DNA from: Vibrio profundi
GTDB taxonomy: Bacteria > Pseudomonadota > Gammaproteobacteria > Enterobacterales > Vibrionaceae
Direction of reading: 5' to 3'
Length of the DNA stretch: 64,000 nucleotides
Assembly: GCF_005281835.1 (NCBI RefSeq)
Contig: NZ_RZIS01000002.1
Coordinates: forward strand, 496,001 to 560,000
This document shows, one piece after another, positions 19,677 to 30,900 of the stretch (position 1 is its first letter; every line of letters starts with the position of its first letter). A program made the position numbers and the translations under genes. The notes below the pieces were generated by a model, which saw only the letters and a list, made by a program, of their open reading frames with translations, ran no database searches and was not told where the DNA came from.

Positions 19677-20795
19677 TTAATCGCGTTCAACACCGTTCTC
19701 TTTATGTAAACGGCGACACGCGCGACCATCGCTGTGGAATAGGTGACAACGGTGTGCAGGAATACCGATAGACCACTTATCTCCTGGCTCAACGTCTAAC
19801 GTATCTGGTTGACGGTAAATCACATCGGCATCGGCACTTTCTAGGTTTAGGTAAACCTGAGTTTCGTTACCTAGTTTCTCTACGATCATGACTTCGCCTT
19901 CGATAGTCGCATCGCCAAGCTCTGCAGAAAGTAAGTGTTCAGGACGCACGCCTAGTGACATACGGTCACCTTTATTTACTGTCGTACCATCAACTGGGAT
20001 CCAGAACGTCACGCCGTTTGAGAGTTGAACCATTACGCGATCTGATTCGACTTCTTCAATGTGGACGCTCATAAAGTTCATTTTAGGAGAGCCGATGAAG
20101 CCAGCAACGAAGCGATTTTGTGGGTAATGGTATAGCTCTAGTGGTTTACCAACTTGAGATACGTAACCACCATCAAGTACGACGATTTTGTCGGCCATGG
20201 TCATCGCTTCTACTTGGTCGTGGGTAACGTAAATCATGGTGCAACCTAATTGGCGTTGCAGCTTAGTGATTTGAGAGCGCATTTGTACACGCAGCGCCGC
20301 ATCAAGGTTCGATAGCGGTTCATCAAGTAGGAATACTTTTGGCTGGGAAACTAAAGTACGGCCAATAGCGACACGTTGACGTTGGCCACCAGAAAGTGCT
20401 TTCGGTTGGCGCTCTAGTAAGTGACCCAATTGCAGGATCTCGGCTGCCTGCTCAACACGTTTGTCGATTTCTGCTTTGTCGGCTTTCGCGAGTTTTAGAC
20501 CGAAAGACATGTTGTCGTAAAGGTTTAAGTGTGGGTACAGCGCGTAAGATTGGAATACCATGCCGACACCGCGTTTCGAAGGCTCTACATCGTTCATGCG
20601 CTCGTCACCGATGTATAGGTCGCCAGAAGTAATGTCTTCTAAGCCTGCAATACAACGTAAAAGAGTCGATTTACCACAACCTGATGGCCCAACGAATACA
20701 ACAAATTCACCTTCGTTAATCTCTAAGCTGACATCCTTAGAAATTTTCACATCGCCATACGATTTACAAACATTCTTTAACGTGACACTCGCCAT
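19677..20795 (-). CDS. malK: Maltose/maltodextrin ABC transporter ATPase MalK
   Basis: ATPase subunit of the MalEFGK2 maltose importer, which in enterics also sequesters the activator MalT. The 372-residue protein has Walker [10 protein letters not shown], signature LSGGQRQR, Walker [13 protein letters not shown] and the C-terminal regulatory domain (LGVRPEH region). Length equals E. coli MalK (371). It stands alone on the minus strand, divergent from malEFG across about 650 bp, with no lamB behind it in this window. Confidence 0.95.
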   Translation of the reverse strand: MASVTLKNVCKSYGDVKISKDVSLEINEGEFVVFVGPSGCGKSTLLRCIAGLEDITSGDLYIGDERMNDVEPSKRGVGMVFQSYALYPHLNLYDNMSFGLKLAKADKAEIDKRVEQAAEILQLGHLLERQPKALSGGQRQRVAIGRTLVSQPKVFLLDEPLSNLDAALRVQMRSQITKLQRQLGCTMIYVTHDQVEAMTMADKIVVLDGGYVSQVGKPLELYHYPQNRFVAGFIGSPKMNFMSVHIEEVESDRVMVQLSNGVTFWIPVDGTTVNKGDRMSLGVRPEHLLSAELGDATIEGEVMIVEKLGNETQVYLNLESADADVIYRQPDTLDVEPGDKWSIGIPAHRCHLFHSDGRACRRLHKENGVERD

Positions 20796-21172
20796 TTAGC
20801 TCGTCCTCGATCAAATTTTTATTATTTACTGTTCATCATTATATGAATTATTGGGTGAACAGTAACAGTAGGAATTGGTAAGTTTCTGAGAGGGTAAGAA
20901 AATATGGATGAAGCTAAGTCTAATGAACATTAGCTTCATCCATCATAGCCAAGCGCTCGCCTATTTCCCCCGCACAAACAAAGCTTCCCCCGTGAAAATC
21001 CTCACTAGCGTTCATTTGCGACTGTAGACGAGTACGGGCAATGAAAAAAACTAAAGTAGCGTAACCACTACTAGTTAAAGGTTCTTACCATCCACTCTTG
21101 GATGGATACAGTTTCCTTGATTGGTTGGGTGACGACATCCTCCTAATTTCAAAATAGTTAGGGGGAGTAGAA

Positions 21173-21182
21173 GGGGAGGAGG
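21173..21182 (+). promoter_or_regulatory. MalT box
   Basis: GGGGAGGAGG is an exact match to the MalT-binding consensus GGGGA(T/G)GAGG, about 260 bp upstream of the malE start. Confidence 0.7.
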
Positions 21183-21239
21183 GGAGAAAGGAGGAGCAGA
21201 TCAATTAGCGATCTAGTTCAAAGAAAAGTGCCACTTTAT

Positions 21240-21255
21240 GGTGATTATGATCACG
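21240..21255. promoter_or_regulatory. CRP-binding site
   Basis: GTGA-N6-TCAC (21241-21254) is a symmetric CRP core. It lies between the MalT box and malE, as expected for glucose-repressed mal genes. Confidence 0.65.
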
Positions 21256-21269
21256 CTAACTATCCATTT

Positions 21270-21285
21270 TGTGATTTTAGTCTCT
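21270..21285. promoter_or_regulatory. Second, weaker CRP-like site
   Basis: TGTGA-N6-TCTCT: one perfect half-site and one imperfect half-site with the correct six-base spacer. Confidence 0.4.
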
Positions 21286-21441
21286 AACCCTACCGGATGG
21301 TGATCACGAATTTAGGCCATAATAGCAGGGGCGTAGTAACTAGGATGATGAGCTAGAGGGCGTTTTCTCAGATTATAGTGTTGAAAATGGCTCATCCATA
21401 GAGATAAAGCCCTACACGATAAATATAAAAAGGATATGAAC

Positions 21442-22623
21442 ATGAAAAACGCTTTTAGCGCTGTAGCACTAGGTACTCTAGTTGCACTGGGTTCTTTTGG
21501 TGCGAATGCTGCTATCGAAGAAGGACAACTAACGATTTGGATCAATGGTGACAAAGGTTACAACGGTCTAGCGGAAGTTGGTAAACAATTCGAAGAAGAC
21601 ACAGGTATAAAGGTGACAGTTGCTCACCCTGACGCACTTCAAGATAAGTTCCCTCAAACAGCTGCTACGGGCGATGGTCCTGATATCGTGTTCTGGGCAC
21701 ATGACCGTTTTGGCGGCTACGCTGAATCTGGTCTTCTAGCTGAAATCAAACCATCTAAAGAAATTAAAGATGGCATTGTAGATTTTGCGTGGGATGCAGT
21801 GAAATTTGAGGGTAAATACATCGGCTACCCAGTAGCGGTTGAGTCTCTATCTCTAATCTACAATAAAGATCTTGTGCCAAACCCACCGAAAAGCTGGGAA
21901 GAAGTTGAAGAGCTAAATGCGAAGCTTCAAAAAGATGGCAAATCAGCGATCATGTGGAACCTAAAAGAACCTTACTTCACATGGCCATTAATGGCGGCTG
22001 ATGGCGGTTATGCGTTCAAATACACATCTCAAGGCTACGATGTAAAAGATGCAGGTATTGCAAACGGTGGCGTTAAAGACGCGATGAACTTTGTAAAAGG
22101 CCTAGTAGATAAAGGCGTTATCTCTGCAGACATGGATTACTCAGTGTCTGAGTCTGAATTCAACAAAGGTAACACTGCGATGACTATCAACGGCCCTTGG
22201 GCTTGGGGTAACATCGAAAAATCAGGCATCAACTACGGCGTAACAACCCTGCCTAAGTTTAATGGTCAATCTTCTAAGCCATTCGTTGGTGTATTAACGG
22301 CGGGTATCAGCACTGCTTCTCCAAACAAAGACCTAGCGGTTGAGTTCATTGAGAACTACCTACTGACTAACGACGGTCTACGTAAAGTGAACAACGACAA
22401 GCCACTAGGCGCGGTTGCACTTAACTCTTTCCAACGTGAGCTAGATAGCGATACGCGCATTGCAGCAACAATGGATAACGCGATGAACGGCGAAATTATG
22501 CCGAACATCCCACAAATGGGTGCGTTCTGGGGCGCGGCTAAAAATGCCATCATTAATGTTGTAGATGGTCGTCAAACTGTTGATTCAGCATTGGCTGACG
22601 CAGAAAAACAAATGACTAAGTAA
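21442..22623 (+). CDS. malE: Periplasmic maltose-binding protein MalE
   Basis: Substrate-binding protein of the maltose importer. It has a signal peptide ending at GANA and a mature sequence nearly matching E. coli MBP ([40 protein letters not shown]). I choose ATG 21442 over 21436 because AGGA at 21431-21434 is 7 bases before it. It is followed by malF (78 bp gap) and malG in one operon. The N-terminal and cleft residues of MBP are conserved, so maltose or maltodextrin binding is expected. Confidence 0.96.
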   Translation: MKNAFSAVALGTLVALGSFGANAAIEEGQLTIWINGDKGYNGLAEVGKQFEEDTGIKVTVAHPDALQDKFPQTAATGDGPDIVFWAHDRFGGYAESGLLAEIKPSKEIKDGIVDFAWDAVKFEGKYIGYPVAVESLSLIYNKDLVPNPPKSWEEVEELNAKLQKDGKSAIMWNLKEPYFTWPLMAADGGYAFKYTSQGYDVKDAGIANGGVKDAMNFVKGLVDKGVISADMDYSVSESEFNKGNTAMTINGPWAWGNIEKSGINYGVTTLPKFNGQSSKPFVGVLTAGISTASPNKDLAVEFIENYLLTNDGLRKVNNDKPLGAVALNSFQRELDSDTRIAATMDNAMNGEIMPNIPQMGAFWGAAKNAIINVVDGRQTVDSALADAEKQMTK

Positions 22624-22701
22624 TACGCTTCAACAACTTTTAAGGAGAGGGCAACCTCTCCTTACTTTTCTATTTTATATCTCTCGCTAGCAGGTTCCTC
22701 T

Positions 22702-24273
22702 ATGCAGTCAGTTCAAGGTACAGATGCTATCTCAGCACCAGCAAACTTACCCGCCAGTAAAAGTGTGTTCATTAAATGGGCATTACTTGGTTCGGTAGGT
22801 CTGGTTAATGGCTACGCAACTATTCTTATGTATTCTCGTGGTGAGCTCGCATTCGCGTTGCTTACTGTGATTCTCACCGCTCTGGCCCTTTATATTTTTG
22901 GCAGTAAGAAAACTTACGCCCACCGCTATATTTACCCGGGTATTGCCGGAATGATTCTATTCATTCTTTTCCCATTGGCATACACCGTCGGGTTAGCATT
23001 CACCAACTATAGTGCGAAAAATCAACTGTCATTGGATAGAGCCCAATCGGTACTGATGGACAGAACTTACCAAAGCGGTGATAGCTACCCATTCACTTTG
23101 TATAAAACGGACGATGGCCACCGCATTGCGGTTAAAAAAGGCGATCAACTATTAGCGACAGACGCGTTTTCTTTAGACAATCTAGCCGTCAACGATATGG
23201 ATCTTAGCCTTGTCGAAAGTGTTGAAGGTTCTAAAGAAAAAATCAAAACGATCATTCAAAATCGTACCAAAATCAGCGGTGTCGATTTCCACTTACCAAG
23301 TGGTGAAGATATTCGTATGAGTGGGCTTCGTAAATTTGCAGCAGTTGTACCGCTTTATACGCTGCAAGCAGACGGCGAAACTCTAGTAAATAACGAAACT
23401 AACGAAACGCTAAAACCAAACATGGAAGTGGGCTTCTACCAACCAGTAGATGACAACGGCCAATTTATTGGTAATACCGTCTCTCCGGGTTTCATCGTTG
23501 ATATCGGCACGCACAACTTTGAACGAGTGTGGAAAGACGAAGGCATCAAAGAACCTTTCATCAGCATCTTCATTTGGACGGTGGTGTTCTCTGTTGTGAC
23601 CGTTGTGCTGACTCTGGTTATTGGTTTGGTATTGGCGAGCGTGGTGCAGTGGGAAGAGCTGAAAGGACGTGCGATTTATCGAGTGCTATTGATTCTTCCT
23701 TACGCGGTTCCAGCTTTCATCTCAATTTTGATTTTTAAAGGTTTGTTCAACCAAAGCTTCGGTGAGATCAACGTGGTACTGCAAAGCCTATTTGGCATTA
23801 GCCCTAACTGGTTCTCAGATCCACTGCTAGCGAAAACCATGGTGTTGATTGTAAACACTTGGTTAGGTTTCCCTTACATGATGATCCTATGTATGGGTCT
23901 ATTAAAAGCGATTCCTGAAGATTTATATGAAGCGTCTGCTATCGATGGTTCGAACTTTATCGACAATTTCCGACGCATCACTTTCCCGTTAATGATTAAG
24001 CCGTTAACACCACTGCTGATTGCTGCGTTCGCGTTTAACTTTAACAACTTCGTGATGATTCAGTTGTTGACTCAAGGTGGTCCTAACATGATTGGTACCT
24101 CTGAGCCTGCGGGTTACACCGACCTACTGGTGAGCTACACCTACCGTATCGCGTTTGAAGGCAGTGGCGGTCAAGACTTTGGCCTGGCAAGTGCGATTGC
24201 AACGCTTATCTTCCTATTGGTTGGTGCGCTTGCATTGCTCAACCTTCGTTTCACTAAACTGTCTCAAGATTAA
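22702..24273 (+). CDS. malF: Maltose ABC transporter permease MalF
   Basis: Inner-membrane permease subunit of MalEFGK2. The 523-residue protein has the MalF architecture: eight predicted helices with a large periplasmic P2 loop (about residues 100-275) between the third and fourth, which contacts MalE, and the MalK-contact loop EASAIDGSNFIDNFRRI near residue 411. Length is close to E. coli MalF (514). It is separated from malG by 12 bp. Confidence 0.95.
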   Translation: MQSVQGTDAISAPANLPASKSVFIKWALLGSVGLVNGYATILMYSRGELAFALLTVILTALALYIFGSKKTYAHRYIYPGIAGMILFILFPLAYTVGLAFTNYSAKNQLSLDRAQSVLMDRTYQSGDSYPFTLYKTDDGHRIAVKKGDQLLATDAFSLDNLAVNDMDLSLVESVEGSKEKIKTIIQNRTKISGVDFHLPSGEDIRMSGLRKFAAVVPLYTLQADGETLVNNETNETLKPNMEVGFYQPVDDNGQFIGNTVSPGFIVDIGTHNFERVWKDEGIKEPFISIFIWTVVFSVVTVVLTLVIGLVLASVVQWEELKGRAIYRVLLILPYAVPAFISILIFKGLFNQSFGEINVVLQSLFGISPNWFSDPLLAKTMVLIVNTWLGFPYMMILCMGLLKAIPEDLYEASAIDGSNFIDNFRRITFPLMIKPLTPLLIAAFAFNFNNFVMIQLLTQGGPNMIGTSEPAGYTDLLVSYTYRIAFEGSGGQDFGLASAIATLIFLLVGALALLNLRFTKLSQD

Positions 24274-24285
24274 GGAGCAACAACT

Positions 24286-25176
24286 ATGGCTATGGTACAA
24301 GGTAAAAACCTTAAATACCGAGTATGGGCAACACATATTGCGTTGTGGTGCTTCTTAGCGATGATTATTTTCCCATTGCTAATGATTATTGCGATTTCTT
24401 TCCGTGAAGGTAACTTCGCAACAGGTAGTTTGATACCTGAGAATCCTTCACTTGACCATTGGAAACTAGCATTAGGGATTTCAGTCACAAACGCCGACGG
24501 AAGTGTAACGCCGCCTCCGTTCCCTGTTCTGACGTGGTTATGGAACTCGGTGAAAGTCGCGGGCATTACGTCTATTTTAATTGTGGCACTGTCAACAACG
24601 TCTGCTTATGCGTTCGCTCGTATGCGTTTTAAAGGCAAAGAAACCATCCTAAAGGGCATGATGATTTTCCAAATGTTCCCTGCGGTACTGGCATTGGTCG
24701 CGATTTACGCCTTGTTTGATAAGCTGGGTCAATATATTCCGTTCTTAGGTTTGAACACGCATGGCGGCCTGATTTTCTCTTACCTAGGTGGTATTGCCCT
24801 GCATGTTTGGACGATCAAGGGTTACTTCGAAACTATTGATAATTCATTAGAAGAAGCGGCAGCGCTTGATGGCGCGACACCTTGGCAAGCTTTCAGGTTA
24901 GTACTGCTTCCGTTGTCTGTGCCTATTCTTGCGGTTGTGTTTATTCTGGCGTTTATCGGTGTGGTGGGTGAAGTTCCAGTGGCATCATTACTACTTTCTG
25001 ATGTAAACTCATATACATTAGCTGTAGGTATGCAACAGTATTTATACCCTCAGAACTATCTATGGGGTGACTTTGCTGCAGCGGCTGTTCTTTCAGCATT
25101 ACCGATTACGATTGTATTCTTATTGGCACAGCGCTGGTTAGTCGGAGGTTTGACTGCTGGTGGTGTGAAAGGATAA
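24286..25176 (+). CDS. malG: Maltose ABC transporter permease MalG
   Basis: Second permease of the maltose importer. The 296-residue protein has six predicted helices, the MalK-contact loop [18 protein letters not shown] near residue 188 and the typical C-terminus ([12 protein letters not shown]). GGAG is well placed before the ATG. It is the last gene of malEFG and is followed by a GC-rich hairpin at 25200-25220. Confidence 0.95.
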   Translation: MAMVQGKNLKYRVWATHIALWCFLAMIIFPLLMIIAISFREGNFATGSLIPENPSLDHWKLALGISVTNADGSVTPPPFPVLTWLWNSVKVAGITSILIVALSTTSAYAFARMRFKGKETILKGMMIFQMFPAVLALVAIYALFDKLGQYIPFLGLNTHGGLIFSYLGGIALHVWTIKGYFETIDNSLEEAAALDGATPWQAFRLVLLPLSVPILAVVFILAFIGVVGEVPVASLLLSDVNSYTLAVGMQQYLYPQNYLWGDFAAAAVLSALPITIVFLLAQRWLVGGLTAGGVKG

Positions 25177-25199
25177 GGTATAGCAGAATAACAAAGATA

Positions 25200-25382
25200 A
25201 GAGCGGCGTTAAGCCGCTCTACAATGGCATTTTATTACATCATTTGGTTTGGCCGCCGATCAGTAATAAAACCCAGACACTAGCGTTACGTATAGCTGGC
25301 TATTAGCCTGGGTTCCTTACCCCATGCAAGCTAATAGTTGTTGTAACCAAAACCCGAGCACTTATGTGGCTTGGGTTTTTTT
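25200..25382 (+). other. Hairpin-rich non-coding stretch after malG (possible small RNA)
   Basis: Within this 342-bp gene-free interval there are three structured elements: a perfect AGAGCGGC/GCCGCTCT hairpin (25200-25220); AACCCAG (25270-25276) able to pair with CTGGGTT (25308-25314); and CTATTAGC (25300-25307) able to pair with GCTAATAG (25330-25337), which overlaps the previous pairing's arm region. A terminator closes the set. The two AACCC...GGGTT elements resemble each other and may be a duplication. It could be a 3-prime UTR or a separate small RNA; no plus-strand gene follows for 1.3 kb. No promoter was recognised. Confidence 0.35.
25349..25382. terminator. Terminator
   Basis: AAAACCCGAGC pairs with GCTTGGGTTTT around a short loop, followed by a run of T. 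It can end plus-strand transcription and, on the other strand, serve the convergent small gene at 25519-25791. Confidence 0.8.
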
Positions 25383-25518
25383 ATGTCTTCTGATTATCGC
25401 AATCGAGTATATTCTGAGCGCGCGCTATTGATAGGTTAGTTAGATTGGGCTGCGTGAGACTTCAATGATTAATATGTAATCACTATCTCTGTTGCATAAA
25501 AACTTGAGGTAAAGAAAA

Positions 25519-25791
25519 TCAGAATTCGCGGCTAGAGGGGGCGCAGCCTAGATATTGCAATAATACGTAGATGCTTTCTTGGTCAAGAGCGACTTTGCGA
25601 AATAGGTCTGCAAACGTACTATCACCGCCGAAACAGGCCTGAATGTAATGATTGATCTCATCATTATTATAGCCTTCTACATACAGTGTTCGTACCCATT
25701 GATACTCCACGGCTTTTAGATTGACCAAGGTGGATTCGCTGAGAGTAGTCGTGGCAAGACTCACAAATTGCTCCTGATGATTCATTGACAT
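25519..25791 (-). CDS. Small hypothetical protein
   Basis: About 90 residues, soluble, no signal peptide, two Cys (ACFGG, LGCAP). It is probably helical (NLKAVEYQWVRTLYVEGYNNDEINHYIQ). I do not recognise the family. ATG 25791 is chosen because GGA lies 5 bases upstream; TTG 25800 and ATG 25785 are alternatives. It lies downstream of the thioesterase gene but is separated from it by a strong terminator, so it has its own promoter. Confidence 0.65.
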   Translation of the reverse strand: MSMNHQEQFVSLATTTLSESTLVNLKAVEYQWVRTLYVEGYNNDEINHYIQACFGGDSTFADLFRKVALDQESIYVLLQYLGCAPSSREF

Positions 25792-25887
25792 ACATTCCAA
25801 GAATCAGGATTAGACCAAAGCAAAATGACGAATTGATGACAGGCAAACGGTTATTTGAAAATGACTATCATTGGTGGGATTTTCATA

Positions 25888-25917
25888 CAAAAAACGAGCG
25901 ATTATTCGCTCGTTTTG
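25888..25917 (-). terminator. Terminator after the thioesterase gene
   Basis: AAAACGAGCG/CGCTCGTTTT stem with a six-base loop; on the minus strand it is followed by six T, ending the transcript of the thioesterase gene. Confidence 0.88.
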
Positions 25918-25947
25918 GATACTTCGTATTAATTTGGCTTGAACACG

Positions 25948-26451
25948 TTATTTCAGGTATTTTACGTGCGCTTCCATCTCCTCGCCGATTTGCTTACGCA
26001 TATTCATCAAACGAATGGCTGAGTCACGCATTTCAATATCTTCAGGGGTTTCTGGCACCCATTCAGGTACTTTGGTCGGGTTACCGTTTTCATCAACCGC
26101 AACCATAATCACGATACAGTGCGTTGTGAGTCGGTTGTTTAGCTCTTTTGGATCGCTGGCTTGTACATCGATACCAATATGCATAGATGATGAACCCGTG
26201 TAAATAACACGTGCACGAACTTCTACGAGATTACCTACGTGGATAGGCGCGACAAAGCGAATGCCCCCGGCGTACGCCGTTATACAATATTTGCCACTCC
26301 AGCCTGCAGAGCAAGCGTAAGCTGCCAAATCAATCCATTTCATGGCGGCACCACCGTGTACCTTACCGCCAAAGTTTACGTCGCCCGGCTCAGCTAAAAA
26401 GCGTAAAGTGATTTCACGTTGTCCATTTGATCTACCTTGACTGCTGCTCAT
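25948..26451 (-). CDS. Acyl-CoA thioesterase (hotdog fold)
   Basis: Predicted acyl-CoA hydrolase releasing free CoA from acyl-CoA, cytoplasmic. The 167-residue protein has the single hotdog domain with the family motif NFGGKVHGGAAMKWID (about residues 26-41), in which the Asp after WI is the expected catalytic residue, and a helical C-terminal extension. Resembles the YciA/BACH group. Substrate chain length cannot be told. Monocistronic by its terminator. Confidence 0.88.
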   Translation of the reverse strand: MSSSQGRSNGQREITLRFLAEPGDVNFGGKVHGGAAMKWIDLAAYACSAGWSGKYCITAYAGGIRFVAPIHVGNLVEVRARVIYTGSSSMHIGIDVQASDPKELNNRLTTHCIVIMVAVDENGNPTKVPEWVPETPEDIEMRDSAIRLMNMRKQIGEEMEAHVKYLK

Positions 26452-26697
26452 ACGTCTTCCTAATTTCTACTTATTATTCTTTGGCTACAGACCCTTTGAC
26501 CGAAACCAATAACCAGAAATCGATTCAGCGAATAACTTCTAATTATATAGAGTTGCGGCGATTTGAGTCTTCTAGTAACAAAAACATTACTTACTAGCAA
26601 CAATAGCGTCTTAGTACACAGAATTAAAGTAGAGATTCCCTTTAATCCACTAGATTTAGTTGGCACAATTGATCGACTCTAATAATAAGTAACCGAC

Positions 26698-27930
26698 ATG
26701 CGTATTCTTCATACTTCAGATTGGCACCTAGGCCAGAATTTCTTCACCAAAAGCCGTAAACATGAACATCAAGCTTTTCTTTGCTGGCTGTTAAAGCAGG
26801 TCGATGAGCAAAACATTGATGCTGTGGTCATCGCTGGCGATGTCTTTGATACCGGTGCGCCGCCGAGCTACGCGCGAGAAATGTATAACCAGTTTGTCGT
26901 CGATCTAAACCGACAAAATTGCCAGTTGGTCGTATTGGGTGGAAACCATGATTCGGTTTCTACGTTGAACGAATCTAAACAGCTACTGGCATGTTTGAAT
27001 ACGCACGTTATTGCTAATACCTCTGATGATCTGGATGAACAAATCATTGAGCTTCATACCAAACAAGGGATAGGCGCTTACTTGTGCGCTGTGCCGTTTG
27101 TTCGTGCTCGTGATGTGGTGAGCAGCCAGGCGGGAGAGTCGGGTGTTGAGAAGCAGCAAGCGCTTGGCAAAGCGATTGAGCAGCACTATCACGCACTGTA
27201 TAACCGAGCGCGAGAAATGCGTGAACAAAATAGCCTCAACGTTCCTATCATCGCGACGGGGCATTTGACTGCGCTTGGCGTTACAGCGACTGAGTCTGTT
27301 CGTGACATTTACATCGGAACACTGGATGGCTTTGATGCTAAAGGTTTCCCTGCCGCTGATTACATTGCGTTAGGGCATATTCACCGCCCTCAGATAGTTG
27401 CGAAACAACAACATATTCGATACAGCGGTTCACCCATCCCTCTGAGTTTTGACGAACTTAAGTCAGACAAGCAAGTCATGTTGGTGGAGTTTTCCGATGG
27501 CAAGCTCAGCCAACTTGACGCTTTATCTGTGCCTCGTTTTCAAGCTATGCATAGTTTGAAAGGCGATTTGAGCGAAATAGAAACTCAGATTAAAGAACTG
27601 GCACAAGAGTACGCCGAACAAAGTGTTTGGGTGTCCATTGAAGTTCAGGTTCAAGATTTCTTATCTGATCTGCAAAATCGAATCCAGTTAATGGTCGAAG
27701 GTACGACGATTGAAGTGTTACAGCTACGCCGTTCAAGAGAAAGCTATGCCGCTTCGCTGAAACAAAGCAGTAATGAAACTTTGGCTGAGTTAACGCCGTT
27801 CGACGTGTTCAGCAAGCGTTTAGATCTTGAAGAGTTTGAGGGTGAAAAAGAAAAAAATAGGCGCTCTCGTATTACCCAAACTTTCCAACAAATTGTTTCC
27901 GACATTGAACATCAGGAGCCAGCAGAATGA
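26698..27930 (+). CDS. sbcD: Nuclease subunit SbcD (Mre11 family)
   Basis: Metal-dependent nuclease of the SbcCD complex, which cleaves DNA hairpins and processes double-strand ends. The 410-residue protein shows the phosphoesterase motifs in order: DWHLGQ (residue 8 on), GDVFDTG, GGNHDS, GHLT and GHIHRP. The gene ends in a four-base ATGA overlap with sbcC, so the subunits are translationally coupled. The start ATG has a weak upstream site (AAGTAACCGAC). Confidence 0.95.
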   Translation: MRILHTSDWHLGQNFFTKSRKHEHQAFLCWLLKQVDEQNIDAVVIAGDVFDTGAPPSYAREMYNQFVVDLNRQNCQLVVLGGNHDSVSTLNESKQLLACLNTHVIANTSDDLDEQIIELHTKQGIGAYLCAVPFVRARDVVSSQAGESGVEKQQALGKAIEQHYHALYNRAREMREQNSLNVPIIATGHLTALGVTATESVRDIYIGTLDGFDAKGFPAADYIALGHIHRPQIVAKQQHIRYSGSPIPLSFDELKSDKQVMLVEFSDGKLSQLDALSVPRFQAMHSLKGDLSEIETQIKELAQEYAEQSVWVSIEVQVQDFLSDLQNRIQLMVEGTTIEVLQLRRSRESYAASLKQSSNETLAELTPFDVFSKRLDLEEFEGEKEKNRRSRITQTFQQIVSDIEHQEPAE

Positions 27931-30900
27931 GAATTTTAACGCTTCGTTTTGGCAACCTGAATTCATTGAAGGGTGAATGGAAAGTTGATTTCAGCCAATC
28001 GCCGTTTGCAGATAACGGGCTATTCGCCATCACAGGCCCGACGGGGGCCGGCAAAACTACCTTACTTGATGCGATATGTTTGGGGCTATACCACAGCACG
28101 CCAAGGCTTGGGCAGTTGTCTACGAGCAGCAATGAAATTATGACACGAGGAACAGCGGAGTGTTTTTCGGAAGTCGAATTCGAAGTGAAAGGTAAGGCAT
28201 ATCGCGCGTTCTGGAGTATGCGACGTTCAAGAGGCAAGGCCGATGGCAACCTACAGGCTGCGCAAGTAGAGCTTGCTGAAGTCGCAAGCGGTAAAGTACT
28301 GGCTACGCAAATCAAAAAGAAGTCAGAGCTAGTGGAGTCATTAACGGGGCTCGATTTCGCTCGTTTCACTAAGTCGATGATGCTCTCTCAAGGTCAGTTT
28401 GCTGCGTTTCTTAACGCCAAAGAAGCCGAAAGGGCTGAGCTATTAGAAGAGCTTACCGGAACCGAAATCTATGGGCTGATTTCTGAAAGTGTTCACCAGC
28501 ACTTCAGCCACGCCAAGCAAACCTTGTTGCAATTAGAGTCTCTGGCGCAAGGTGTTCAACTTCTTAGCGCTGAGCAAATTGCAGAGCTAACTGAAGAGCT
28601 GAAACAGATAGAACACCAGCAACAACAAGTCAAAGCTCAGTTATCACAACTAAACGAGCATAAAGCTTGGTGGGATCAGCTAGAGAAAGAGCTGCAAGAG
28701 CACGATAAAGCTCAGCAGCAGCACCAACAAGTGAAAGTTGAACTCGAACAAGCGGCCCCTGAGTTAGCCAAACTCGCTAACAGTGAACCGGCAGAAAAGC
28801 TTCGTGCACCTTATTCTTTGTGGCAAGAAGTAGATACGCGATTAAAAGGCTTAGCAGAGCAGCTCGTCGTTAAACAAGCACAATGTGAACAGTCTCAGCA
28901 AAGTGCTTCTGAATCTGAACAGCATGTGACGAAAGTACAGAATAATGTTGAGGTCGTGAAGCAAGAACAAGCTCAGCAAGAGGCACTGATTAATGACAAA
29001 ATCATTCCGTTAGATAATCAAATATCTACCGTAAAACAGCAACAAGATGGTTTATTTGAACAACAGGCTAAACAGCGTAGTTCGTTGGAAACACAGCGTT
29101 CAGCGCTGTCTTCTTTAGAGTCGAAAGCGCTTCAATCTCAGCGTGACATCGCCGCTCTAGAAGAGTATCTGGAAAAGCATTGTCACGATGAAAACGTAGA
29201 AGTGCAGTTGGAAGGCTGGAAAGCGCAACATACTCAGTGGCTGCGTGATACTGAAAACCTTCGTCAGCTTAATGAGTTTCAAATCAAAGCGGACAAATCG
29301 GTAACAGAACAAGCATTACTGGTGAACAAGTGCCAAGCCGAACTCGAACATGCGTTGAAGTCGCTCGCGGAAAGTGAGCAGCGACATATTCAGGCGCTAG
29401 CAGTGTTAACCCCATTAGTTGAGCAGACGGATAAAACGTCACTTGAAGCGGAACATTCTCGCTTAATGAATAAACTCTCTATGCGCCACTCGTTAACGAG
29501 CGTTCAATCTCAATGGGAGCAATTTAGCCAAGAGTTACAACAGAAACAGCAGTGGCTACAGCAAGCGCAAAACAAACATCAAGACTTAGAACAGCAAAGA
29601 GAGCAGTTGCGTAACCACTATCAAACGCAAAAACAGCTGTTGCAGTCGATGGACCGTTTGATTTCTCAAGAAGAACATTTGGCTCATTATCGAGCTCAAT
29701 TGGAGCCTAATTCTGAATGTCCACTGTGTGGTTCATTTGATCACCCGAAAGTGTCCGATTCGTCGCTAGCCAGTCAAGGTGAACTGGTGGCACAGAAGCA
29801 GCAAGCTCAGCTCGACTTTGAAAAAACAGAGCAGCAAGGGCGCGATATTCGTGCGGAATTAGATGGCCTTGTTCGCCAACAAACAGAGTATACGCAGCGA
29901 GTCGTATGGCTTGAAGGGCAGATCGGTTCGACAACCGTGAGCTGGGCGGAACTTAATCGTGAGCTTGGTACTGAGTTACTGATCGCTCAGCCAGAGACGA
30001 TTGCCATACATATGCAGGTGCTAGAGCAAAATAAACAGGACATAGCTAAAAAAATCGCTGAGCTTGCAGAGGCCGAAAAGGCTGTTCAGCAAGCGAATGA
30101 GCAGCTGTCGAAAGCGCAATTGCACCAACAGTCGGTTCAGGGGCAGTTAAATTTAGAGCAGCAGCGTAATGAATCTCTTGCGAAAGAACAAAGTGCCACT
30201 CGACAGCAGATTTCTGAGTTGAGCTTATCTTTGGATGAACTCGATAATGGGTTAAGAAATGATATTGAATCGAGCGGCTTCTCGCTTAGCACCGAACAAG
30301 CGATAGACGTTTGGTTTGAGCACAAGAAATTGGATGCTAAAAAATGGCAAAGTTCGAGCAAAGCATTAAGCGAAAACCAGAAGCAACTGGCGGTGCTTCA
30401 AAAAGAACTGGCGACAACCCAAGATCAAGTTGCTGAACTGAATCATCAGCAACAGGAGCTAGATAAAACGCTGGCTGAAACTGTTCAATCATTGGATAAA
30501 TTGGCTGGCGAAAGGTTGGCCTTATTTGGTGAACGTATCGTTCAAGTAGAGCGAGAAACACAAATTGCTAAAGTGGCAGCGGTGGAAAATGAACTTGAGC
30601 AAATAAGGCTACGCCATCAACAGCAACAGGCCGTTTTGCACTCTTCACAAGCAGAGTTGAAGATGCTCAATGAAAGTATCATTTCAGCGCAAAGTGACCT
30701 TGAAGCAAAAGGGAACCTTTGGCGAGAAGCGTTAGAGAGTAGTCCATTCGAAGAAGAGTCGGTGTTTTTAAGCGCGTTATTGGCTGAAGATGAACGCGTA
30801 CGACTTGTTCACCTTCAGCAGGAGCTCAACAAGCGCTTAGAAGGCAGCTTAGCGCTGTTAAATGCGTGTGTTGACGAAATGACTAAGCTGAAACAAACCG

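Larger units (their letters stand above)
20796..21441. promoter_or_regulatory. malK-malEFG divergent regulatory region
   Basis: A 646-bp non-coding region between malK and malE. It contains an exact MalT box and two CRP-type sites (listed separately), a G-rich stretch at 21160-21195 with weaker MalT-box look-alikes, and small inverted repeats around ATCCA/TGGAT at about 21090-21110. The arrangement mirrors the enteric malK/malE control region, where MalT and cAMP-CRP act together. I see no gene in it. Confidence 0.75.
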
